From positions 2,418,001 to 2,482,000 of the forward strand of contig JAETXT010000007.1 in the NCBI GenBank assembly GCA_019188255.1: a DNA stretch of 64,000 nucleotides, given 5' to 3'. Every line of letters starts with the position of its first letter. Position 1 is the first letter of the stretch. Below, in pieces: positions 33,630 to 42,211 of this stretch. The position numbers and the translations under genes were made by a program. Under the pieces are notes generated by a model that was not told where the DNA came from, searched no databases, and worked only from the letters and a program-made list of their open reading frames with translations. The DNA is from Verticillium longisporum (lineage: Eukaryota > Ascomycota > Sordariomycetes > Glomerellales > Plectosphaerellaceae).

Positions 33630-35361
33630 ATGCCGACCGTCCACCTCTTGGACTATGTCGCTGGAAATGTGCGCAGTCTGGTAAATGCCATTGAGAAGGT
33701 CGGCTACCAAGTTGAGTGGATTCGCAAACCGGAAGATGTTCCTTCAGCAGAAGTACGATTCTCTCTCCTCGCTTGCTCGCCCCCCCCCCCCTTTCTCTGA
33801 GTCATAACTGACGATGCCACTACCAGAAACTCATCCTGCCGGGCGTAGGCCACTTTGGTCACTGCCTGTCCCAGCTTGGACAGGCGGGCTTCCTCCCCGC
33901 TATTAAGAAACACATCGAGTCCGGCAAGCCATACATGGGCATCTGCGACGGTCTGCAAGCCATCACCGAAGGAACTCTAGAGGACCCCGGGACTGCCGGC
34001 GTGGGCGTCATCAAGGCCAAGCTCGACCGTTTTGATGATTCGACAAAGTCGGTCCCTCACATCGGTTGGAACAGCGCCAACACTGGCGGCGCCGAGATGT
34101 ACGGGCTCCGACCCGACTCCAAGTACTACTACGTTCACACGTACAAGTGCCCCTACAAGAGGGGGAGCTCGAAGCCGCAGGCTGGACGGTGGCTACGGGA
34201 ACCTACGGCACGGAAACTTTTGTCGGCGCCGTGGCCAAGGACAACGTCTTTGCCACACAGTTCCACCCCGAAAAGAGCGGTGTCGCCGGTCTGCGCACCC
34301 TCGAGGCCTTCCTCACGGGTCAAGGTGCCAAGGCGCTCGCGGCCAGGCCGGCCGACCAAGCCGCGCTGCCCTCGGCGGCTGATCTCAGCTTCCAGGACGG
34401 CCTCACCCGCCGTATCATTGCCTGTCTCGATGTGCGTACCAACGACCAGGGCGACCTCGTCGTCACCAAGGGCGATCAGTATGACGTGCGCGAGAAGTCT
34501 GAGGGCGGCAACGTGCGCAACCTCGGCAAGCCGGTCGAGCTCGCTCGGCGCTACTACGAGCAGGGGGCCGACGAAGTGACGTTCCTCAACATCACCTCCT
34601 TCCGCGACATGCCCCTGGCCGACCTGCCGATGCTGGAGATTCTGCGACGCACGTCCGAGACGGTCTTTGTGCCACTGACTGTCGGCGGCGGCATCCGCGA
34701 CTCGGTCGACACGGACGGCACCAAGGTGTCGGCTCTCGAGATCGCCACCATGTACTTCAAGTCGGGCGCCGACAAGGTGTCGATCGGCTCCGACGCTGTC
34801 ATGGCCGCCGAAGAGTACCACGCCGCCGGGCGCAAGCTCTTTGGCAACACGGCCATCGAGCAGATCGCACGCGCCTACGGCAACCAGGCCGTCGTCGTGT
34901 CGGTGGACCCGAAGCGCGTGTACGTGCCCAAGCCGGACGCCACGCGCCACGCGACGGTCGCGACGAGCCAGCCGGGCCCCAAGGGCGAGGCCTACTGCTG
35001 GTACGCGTGCACCATCAAGGGCGGCCGCGAGACGCGCGACGTCGACGTCGTCGAGCTCGCGCAGGCCGTCGAGGCCATGGGCGCCGGCGAGCTGCTGCTC
35101 AACTGCATCGACCGCGACGGCACCAACTCGGGCTTTGAGCTGGAGCTCATTGCCCAGGTCAAGGACGCCGTGCGCATTCCCGTCATCGCCTCGAGCGGTG
35201 CCGGCCACCCCATGCACTTTGAAGAGGTTTTTGAGAAGACGCGCACCGACGCCGCGCTGGGCGCTGGCATCTTCCACCGCGAGGAGTACACGGTGAAGCA
35301 GGTCAAGGACTTTCTCGCCGACAAGGGGCTCAAGGTGCGCCAGTTTGAAGGCGACCTGTAG
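33630..35361 (+). CDS. HIS7: Bifunctional imidazole glycerol phosphate synthase (glutamine amidotransferase/cyclase), with frameshift
   Basis: Role: converts PRFAR plus glutamine to imidazole glycerol phosphate and AICAR, a step of histidine synthesis linked to purines. Seen: exon 1 [20 protein letters not shown], intron 33753-33826 with a C12-14 run, then [20 protein letters not shown], the nucleophile elbow [12 protein letters not shown] (Cys81), and His/Glu in [17 protein letters not shown]. The cyclase barrel starts [20 protein letters not shown] and includes [37 protein letters not shown] and [19 protein letters not shown]. About 552 residues, the expected fusion. Break: near 34159-34166 the string AAGAGGGGGAG is one base short of AAGGAGGGGGAG; before it the frame reads YKCPYK, after it [15 protein letters not shown]. 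Exon lengths sum to one base short of a multiple of three. Likely a sequence error. Promoter has a CPC1 site. Confidence 0.96.
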
Positions 35362-36007
35362 AGCGGGTGGGATGCGGGGGTCATGTCACTCCGTGGGAAG
35401 GGGGGGGGGCATAAAATTTTAGACTTCAAGATCACGGCGGGATGGATGGATAGTTTTTGTTTTACTTCGATTTAGCCAGGAGTTATGTGACATTGAGACG
35501 TGCCGCCGTCGCGACAAGTACAGAACATGCATGACAAGAACAATCTTCCGTGATAAAGATGAAAAAAAAAGGTAATTCCAACGTTCAGTGAGATCCTACT
35601 CCATTGCAGACTGTGACGCCATTGAAAGGGAAGACAAAAATCCGTATACGTAGACTGAGCACTTCAACTCCTCAAACGATGAAACCCGAAGCAAGGTACC
35701 AATGTGTAAAATAGCCTTCCGATCACAGCCGGGGAGAGCGTACCCAAAGCAGTCGAGAACAATTCTGTTGTTGCGAACAAGTCTGCTGTGTGATGGGCTC
35801 TTGCGAGCATCTGCGAGGTCTGAAGATGGAGCTTTCAAAGCTAACATGACGAGAAAGATAGAGGGGGATAGGGAGAAGTAAGATGGGGGAGGAGGTGAAG
35901 AAGAAGGGTCGAGGAGGAGGTGAGGAGGAGGATAGAGGCCGTTAAAGACGGGACGTCAGGAGCAGAAACGCCCACATGGGACGAATGGAAAATGAAGAGT
36001 GAGAACT
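35362..36007. other. Convergent 3' spacer
   Basis: 646 bp between converging HIS7 and the antizyme gene. Holds a G8-9 run at 35400-35408 and purine-rich GGAGGA stretches (35885-35935). No supported gene. Confidence 0.5.
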
Positions 36008-37001
36008 CTACAGCTCCATGCCCATGAAGAGCCATTCCTTGCTCGTGACATCGAGGTCCTTGGCCCAGTTGTCGAGCGTTGTTAGCTCAAAGCCGACCCA
36101 CTGGAGACTCTTCATGAGACTCTTTGCATCGCGCTCTTCGATGCGGCGGTCGAGACAGACCACCAGGTGCTGGCAGTCGAGCGGCGTGTCGGCCAACTCG
36201 ATGAGCGCCATGAGGCTGGGATAGTATGTTAGCCATGCTTTCTAGATGATCTTGAGGAATGCGGGGATCGACCACATGGTCCAGGCAACAAGGGGATGGA
36301 AAACGTACGCTTTCTTCAAGTCGACACCGACAACGTTGCCATCGAAGAATACGAACAGGGACCTCTCGAGGCCGTCGTCTCCCACGAAGGCGCGGAAGCT
36401 GGCGCCGCCGGCAAAATCCCAGATCTCGAGCCAGGCCGTGACGACGGTGCCGGAACCGGCAAGGTCGTCGTCGTGGCGCTGGACGCCGTGCTGCGTCTTG
36501 GCGGCCGCGAAGCCGTCCCTGCCGCCAAAGTAGCTGGCGTCCGGATTGTCGTTGGGCGGCGTCGGTAGCAGCGCGTGAACACCCATCAGGCCCGAGGCTT
36601 TCGCATCCGCGTTCCGCTCACCCTGGAACACGGCCGACATGCGCTCGCAAAAGAATCTCTCACATTCTTCCCTGATTGAAAGTGCTGCCCCCCTCGTCGG
36701 GACCTCTTGCTGCTGCTGCTGCTGCTGGCGCTGCCGCGCTTCCTGGTCTTGGGCAGCAGGGCCAGCTCGTTCGAGGCCGTGATGGCGGCGAGGGGGGCTT
36801 GAGGGCGGGGATGGTATTCCTGAGGAGGGGACCTCAGGAATACCACTCTGCCCCGGTAGCCCCGGTAGTGCAGTAGTGGAGGCCCTTGAGGAGGCCGGCG
36901 GTGTCGACAATGTAGCAGCTGGCAAGGACGTTGGCCTGACGGACAACGACCTCGCCATGATTACTACTGGATTGATTATTGTTGTTTTTCATGGGCGACA
37001 T
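36008..37001 (-). CDS. OAZ1: Ornithine decarboxylase antizyme, expressed by +1 programmed frameshifting
   Basis: Role: polyamine-induced inhibitor that binds ornithine decarboxylase and delivers it to the 26S proteasome. Seen: frame 1 starts MSPMKNNNNQSSSNHGEVVV and ends LLKGLHYCTTGATGAEWYS at a TGA (36834-36836) preceded by TCC. A +1 shift there continues EVPSSGIPSPPSS. After the linker come IREECERFFCERMSAVFQGE, VVTAWLEIWDFAGGASFRAF, SLFVFFDGNVVGVDLKKA, and, past a 93-nt intron (36216-36308), LMALIELADTPLDCQHLVVC, SLMKSLQWVGFELTTLDNWA and SKEWLFMGMEL, the antizyme C-terminal signature. Net length needs exactly one +1 shift (299 residues). Within frame 2, reading PLAAITASNELALLPKTRKR and SKRSRRGG requires two further, mutually compensating shifts at homopolymers 36792-36797 and 36688-36693, probably sequence errors. 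The start is the first ATG of frame 1. Converges on HIS7. Confidence 0.92.
36834..36839 (-). promoter_or_regulatory. Antizyme +1 programmed ribosomal frameshift site (UCC-UGA)
   Basis: On the minus strand the last sense codon TCC is followed in frame by TGA. Skipping the T reads GAG GTC CCC TCC TCA (E V P S S), which continues into the conserved second frame. UCC-UGA is the shift site of most characterised animal antizymes; polyamines raise the shift frequency in that family. Confidence 0.9.
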
Positions 37002-37515
37002 TTTGGCGGTGGGTTTCCTGGGGGTCGAGTTCGTCAAAAATTGTTTGGTGGGTTTGGCAGGCGAGAGGGTTCCTGGAGGACGTCGGAAAGAGCTGGCGAA
37101 GTGAGGTTTGGTGGTTGATTGCAAGTGTCTTGAGGCGGTTGCGTCTGTTGATCAGATCAAACAGAGAGGGCAAGTAGCTGGTGGGCTGGTGGGTTGGCGG
37201 GCGGCGTAACGTTTGGAGTGCTGGGCGAATCTGGACGAGGTGAGGAGACAGAGAGGTGGACGGACGGGCGGACGGCGGAGAGGGGACACAAATAGAGGAA
37301 AAAGGTGTTCAGAAAGGGTGGATCGGGCGGCGTTACACCATGAGACGGATCAGGTTAGGCTGCCTTGGCTGCCAAAACCAGGTGCCAAGGAGCATGCAGC
37401 TGACCTGTCTTGCCTGTCTCCACCCCGCTGCAGCGCTGCGGCACTGCGGGGTTGCGGTCAGGTCAGTGTCGGTGTGGCCACTGAAGGACCCTGCAACCAT
37501 GCCTGACACCTGTAC

Positions 37516-37520
37516 ATAGC
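37516..37520. repeat. Left target-site duplication ATAGC
   Basis: Direct repeat of 37799-37803, immediately outside the left inverted repeat of the MITE. Confidence 0.75.
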
Positions 37521-37798
37521 CAAGCGGGTTGCAAAAAAAATGAGACGTACTGAATGCTTCACCCCAGCCCCTCTACCTAGAATAACTGCACAACACTACT
37601 ACGAGACACCTACAAGATCTAGAATTATAGTGACTATTGAGTTTATAGGTCAGTATAATGTACACTATTTTAAAGAAAGGCTTTTCGCCTAGACTGAAGC
37701 TCTGGAGTCGTTATAGAAATGTATAGCTGAATAGCTGGGTAGTAGGAATGGTTATGGGGGAGGGATCTGGTACGTCTCATTTTTTTTGCAACCCGCTT
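37521..37798. mobile_element. 278-bp MITE with perfect 30-bp terminal inverted repeats
   Basis: The 30 bp at 37521-37550 (starting CAAGCGGGTTGC, including an A8 run, ending GAGACGTAC) are the exact reverse complement of 37769-37798. The element is flanked by direct copies of ATAGC at 37516-37520 and 37799-37803, read as a 5-bp target-site duplication. The interior is AT-rich (for example the stretch around 37620-37680) in contrast to the GC-rich host sequence and has no reading frame. These are the features of a non-autonomous DNA transposon. Perfect arms suggest recent insertion. The transposase superfamily cannot be assigned from a 5-bp duplication alone. Confidence 0.88.
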
Positions 37799-37803
37799 GA
37801 TAG
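37799..37803. repeat. Right target-site duplication ATAGC
   Basis: Direct repeat of 37516-37520, immediately outside the right inverted repeat of the MITE. Confidence 0.75.
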
Positions 37804-38427
37804 CGTTCAATGTGCATGGTGATCGATGCGCCAGAGCCAACCTGCCTAACATGCACCATGCCAAGCCAAGGCATTCAGGTATTCATCTGCCAACCGGGAA
37901 GCCTGGGACGGGCTCGGACTCCGGATCAGGGACCAACCACCTGTGAGGTACATGTACATGTAGAGAGGCTACGACCACCTTCCGCTCCCTCTCTGCCGCC
38001 TTCTCGCAGGTTCTGGTGGAGGAGGTGGCCCAGAATCGGATTGGCCGGAGTATGAATAAAGGCTGCCCGTCATCCTCGCCTTGGGTGTCGTTACGTACCT
38101 GCCTACTGATTAGGTACGTATGTGTAGGTAATTGTCACGGCTCTATTATTCAGAACACACCACTATGACTGAAAACACAAGGCATCAGAATCTTGGCTCC
38201 TATTCTCCCATTCGCTGCCGCCTCCAACCTCAGTGTCATCTGTTGCCCGTCCTTGCTCGTAGGGACTTCCCTGATCATTACCGTCTAGTATACCAGATTG
38301 TACAACGGCAACTTTTTCCTTTGCCTTGGTAGTACCACCAATGTGGGACTCTCCTCATACTCTCTCTATCTAATAATAAATGAAAAGCCAATGCTCCAAA
38401 GCCGCGTACATGACGCACACACCATGC

Positions 38428-38515
38428 CACTCTGCAAAAGTCACTCTGCAAGTCACTCTGCAAGTCACTGCAGAAGTCACTCTGCAAAAGTCACTGCAGA
38501 AGTCACTCTGCAGAA
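38428..38515. repeat. Minisatellite AGTCACTCTGCA
   Basis: About seven units of a 10-14 nt motif (AGTCACT(CT)GCA with A insertions) ending 24 bp beyond the SDHAF2 stop codon on its 3' side, so probably inside that gene's 3' UTR. Confidence 0.9.
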
Positions 38516-38538
38516 ACAGATCTGCAATAGACACCCCA

Positions 38539-39420
38539 TCAAGGCTTGTGGGCCTCGACGTTGAACAGCGGCGGCATGAAAGCCATGCCCTTGCCACCGG
38601 CCCGCCTCGCGCGGACGTGCGCCCGCAGCATGTCGAGAATCTCGCTGCCCTTCCAGCGCGCCGGCACGGGGCGGTACGCGGGCTTGAAGGTGCCCACCGT
38701 CTGCGCCCACTCGCCCGTGCCCTGCTCGCGCACCTGGACGTCCTCGGCGGGCTTGGGCGTGTCGGCGTGGCCGTGGGTGCCGGCGTCGATGGTCTTGGCG
38801 GCGCCCGGGTTGACGCCGCGGTAGGACTCGCCGCCGGCGACCGTGGCGCTGTCGAGGTCGAGCTCCTTGTCCTGGTCCTTATCCTGGCTCGTGGACGACG
38901 AAGGGCGCAGCTTTGTGGGCGTCGTGTCGGGACCGGGCGACTCGTCCTGCGTGGCCCAGTAGTAAATGTCCCAGTCGTTCTCGTCGAGGAAGAGGTCGTA
39001 CTGCTGCATCTGGGCGTGGCTCATGGTCGGCAGATGCGTGTCGGCAAAGGTCGAGAGGAGCAGGTCAGACTCGAGGGTTCCGCGCTTGCGGCACTGGTCT
39101 GGAGGGGGGCAGTCTCTGTAAGCATTTTGCTAGTCTGCGAGAGGGAGACGGAGACGGAGACGGAGACGGAGAGGAAAGGCATTGCACGTACAAAGAAGCC
39201 GCGCTCGCATGGTGGTCGCATCCTCGCCCGTGCGGCGCAGAGGCTCAATCTTAAACTTGGCGCCCTGGAGCTCGCCGACTTCAAGATCGTGCTGGATCTG
39301 GGAGTCGATCTGGATGGGGTCGGGTTTGGAGGCAAAGGTGCGCAGCACGGCTGGAGCCACGGGCCGAAGGAGGCTCGGTCGGCAGACGGGCCTGGCTAGA
39401 CTGCGCATGACTGAGGCCAT
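38539..39420 (-). CDS. SDH5: Succinate dehydrogenase assembly factor 2 (Sdh5/SDHAF2)
   Basis: Role: mitochondrial matrix factor required for covalent FAD attachment to the succinate dehydrogenase flavoprotein. Seen: exon 1 (39192-39420) encodes a presequence [20 protein letters not shown] followed by [20 protein letters not shown] and [16 protein letters not shown] 93-nt intron (39099-39191, GTACGT...CTCCAG) splits the tyrosine codon, and exon 2 begins [19 protein letters not shown], then [20 protein letters not shown] and YYWATQDES, all family hallmarks. A low-complexity fungal insertion (about 70 residues) precedes [20 protein letters not shown] and [20 protein letters not shown]. Total 262 residues with no frame break. 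A minisatellite lies directly past the stop codon. Confidence 0.95.
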
Positions 39421-40794
39421 TGTGTGCTTTATTTTCTTCTGTCGTGTTTCCGGGGGTGGCGGTGGGCGTGGTTATGCGGGAGAGATTCAATTCAAACGAC
39501 GGGGTCCAGCCTTCGCAGAAACCATCATGACGCCGTAATGCACCGGCAGGTGGCGCTTGCTCTTTTCGACCGAGGTCCTGAATGATATGTCATGCAGCAT
39601 CTGATTGGACAAGATGAGAAACCGAGAGCATTGGGGGCTGTCATTGTGTGTGCACCTGGCATCTGGCAGCCCACAGCTGGCAGACGCTTCCCTGATGTTC
39701 AATTGCTCACTGCCCATCCTTGCCATCCTTGCCATCCTCTACATCTTTTCGTCAACTCGGCGTCACGTCTCTTGGGTGGGTACAAGCAAGTAGCCGGCCG
39801 GCAGATTGATAGGCGTTTACTGTTTGTCGTTGGACCAACCCTCGACCTCCTGCAGCAATTGGGCAGCCATACTGTCACGTTGAGCTTCACCGAATGCACG
39901 ACAGCAGCAGTACGGAAGCCAAGTGGCGAGGTGCAGCTGCATCCCCTCCATCACCCATGAATCATGCATCGCAGAGCCAAAAGGGCCATGACCTTGGTTT
40001 GACGTTATCAGCCATTGCTAAGGCGTTTTCGACTCGTCGTCTGTTCAGCATGGGATTGCCTCTGGACATGTGCCGACTCGACCCCTCATCGCCTCGTGCC
40101 TGTGCATGTGCATGTCACTGCAGGTAAGGCTTATGACATTCCATCCAGCACACGAAAATAATGCTTGTGCACCTTCACGCAGTCAGTTCGACGACAGCCA
40201 CAAAGAGGAACAGCAAAGAGCCATGGCTGGCATGACAAGGCAGCGGCGAGACCAGACTTTCACCGAAACATTAAGGCCACACCCGAGCATCGAGCGGCGT
40301 GCGTCGGATGCGGGGTGACTAAAGGCAACCCCAACCTTACGGCTCCTTACGGCTGTCGATCAGGCGCTGACACACTGTCTCTCCCTCCCGCCTGTAGCCT
40401 GTCGCCAGTCGCCCGGCCCTGTCTCGCTCGGTCTTGGACGCTACTCCAAACCGTACCACGTCAGATGCGTCCTCACTACCGGCCGGCTTATGCCACCATC
40501 CAGACAACCAACCATCGCTCAACATCCCTCTAGCCTTGCCAACAAGCGCGACCTCCCCCGTAACTGGTGACCGACAGGGTGGTAGTGGCATGGCGGTCTC
40601 TCCTCCTTCATACCCCCATGCTCATTGCTCACCACCGCCGAACCGCATTCGATACCCTTGCTATGTGAAGCCTAGCAGCTGTGGCCTCCAGCACAGAGCA
40701 AAGCAAAGAAAGAAAGAAAGACAGACCAAAAAGATCCCCATAGCAACAAGCAATTTTCATCATCCCCAACCTTTCTTCTCGTCGTTGATAGAAC
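39421..40794. promoter_or_regulatory. Divergent SDHAF2/Yippee upstream region
   Basis: 1.4 kb between divergent start codons. No repeat or gene stands out except AAAGAAAGAAAG near 40706, which lies in the probable leader of the Yippee gene. Confidence 0.5.
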
Positions 40795-41709
40795 ATGGCC
40801 CCCTCCTCCAAATCGCCCGACCTCAAACCTCTGTTCCCCTCCTATCTCCTTCCCGCATTCAAGCTGCCCTTTACCCGCCGTCCTCGCCAGCCGAGCACAT
40901 CCAACACCTCCGACGTCCCCTCGCTCAGCAGCTCGCCAACGTCCTCCGCCCCAAGCTCAGCAGCCGGCTCGCCGCCCTCCTCGCTGCCCGAGCGCTTCGG
41001 CCCCAGCAATACCATCAGCAGCAGCACGGCCGCCAGCAGCAGCACAGCGAGGCGCCTCTCCCGCACAAACCCCGACACCCTCCGCTGCTCCACCTGCGCC
41101 TCCGACATTGCCTTTGCCGCCCAGATCGTCAGCAAGGGTTTCACGGGCCGCTACGGCCGCGCCTACCTCGTCGCGCCCCCGAGCCCCGCTGCCCCGTCCC
41201 TGTCGTCCCTGTCGTGCTCCACCCCGCAGGCTTCGCCTCCCGCCCTCGACCTCCTCAACGTCCGCGTCGGCCGCTCGGAGAACCGCCAGCTCGTCACGGG
41301 CTGGCACGTCGTCGCCGACATTACCTGCGCCGTGTGCCACGCCAGGCTCGGCTGGAAGTACGTAGACGCCCGCGAGGAGGCGCAGAAGTACAAGGTCGGC
41401 AAGTTCATCCTCGAGACGGAGCGCGTCGTCGGCTTCCGACGCTGGGAGGACGTGCCTGACGATGTCGACCTTGTCGTCGCGGACGGGCAGCTTGCGGAGC
41501 CTGCGTCCCGGCCTCGGTCCACGCGTGCTAAAGGCGACAACAACGATGACGACGACGACGACGACGACGGGCAGAAGAAGGGCGTGAATCCCGATGACGT
41601 CGTTTTCGACTCGGACGATGAGGATGAGTGCGAGGATATCTTTGCCGGCACGTGGGATCCTGTTGCTGTGGCTGAGAGGAGGGGCCGCAAGGCATCCGCC
41701 GCCAAGTGA
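40795..41709 (+). CDS. Yippee/Mis18-fold zinc-binding protein
   Basis: Seen: a single 304-residue exon. The N-terminal 95 residues are Ser/Pro-rich and probably disordered. Then a Yippee-type zinc domain with two CxxC pairs: LRCSTCASDIAFAAQIVSKG (Cys pair one), GRYGRAYLV, a poly-Ser/Pro insertion, LLNVRVGRSENRQLVTGWHV, DITCAVCHARLGWKYVDARE (Cys pair two) and QKYKVGKFILETERVV, which is the conserved end of the domain. The tail is acidic (Asp run, DSDDEDECEDIFAGTWDP) and ends basic. Family knowledge: Yippee proteins (yeast Moh1) share the Mis18/Mss4/cereblon zinc fold, and molecular roles are poorly known; Moh1 is linked to stationary-phase survival. The start is the ATG after a pyrimidine-rich leader. 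Confidence 0.9.
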   Translation: MAPSSKSPDLKPLFPSYLLPAFKLPFTRRPRQPSTSNTSDVPSLSSSPTSSAPSSAAGSPPSSLPERFGPSNTISSSTAASSSTARRLSRTNPDTLRCSTCASDIAFAAQIVSKGFTGRYGRAYLVAPPSPAAPSLSSLSCSTPQASPPALDLLNVRVGRSENRQLVTGWHVVADITCAVCHARLGWKYVDAREEAQKYKVGKFILETERVVGFRRWEDVPDDVDLVVADGQLAEPASRPRSTRAKGDNNDDDDDDDDGQKKGVNPDDVVFDSDDEDECEDIFAGTWDPVAVAERRGRKASAAK

Positions 41710-42211
41710 GCCCGTCACCTTCATTCTCCGTGACGGACGATAACGACGGAGGCGCGAAATGGCTGTGATAAGCTGCTCTTTTTTTTTTCTTTTCTTTTTT
41801 TTCTCCTTTCCATACATGGCGTTGGGATTTACGAATCGGACACGAGGGGACACGACATGACGGAATACCACAAGGTGACGACCCAAGGAACGGCCCAGAC
41901 GTCCTTTGATACCCCTCTAGGATAGCTTTAGGGACGGCACGACGCCAGCCTGGCGCATGCCAGCTCACGATAATTATTTAATCATCTTATGAATCATGGG
42001 CTCGTACCGTCGGGGGAATCGCATCAAGAGAGGACGACATGTTCTCGTCGGCCCTGATCGCCATCATTAAACACGGCACAGGAACCATGACATGTAGCAC
42101 CCGACAGAAACAGAGCAGTTCAACCAACGTTCTATTGTGGCTGAATGTAATGTACAGGTACTGTCCGTTATTTGGTATCATCAGTGAACAGCATCACGTC
42201 ACATCAGCCTC
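41710..42211. other. Convergent 3' spacer
   Basis: 502 bp between the converging Yippee and DUG1 genes, with T-rich runs at 41780-41800 that could take part in polyadenylation. No gene. Confidence 0.5.

Larger units (their letters stand above)
37002..38538. other. Spacer with a MITE and a minisatellite
   Basis: 1.5 kb between the antizyme start and the SDHAF2 stop codon. It holds the antizyme promoter and leader, the MITE at 37521-37798, and the AGTCACTCTGCA minisatellite at 38428-38515. No gene seen. Confidence 0.55.

Noticed and set aside
34153..35277. 374-codon leftward frame over HIS7
   Set aside because: Antisense to the well-conserved cyclase domain.
38428..38515. Possible CRISPR-like array
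   Set aside because: Units are tandem without unique spacers and the genome is eukaryotic; it is a minisatellite.
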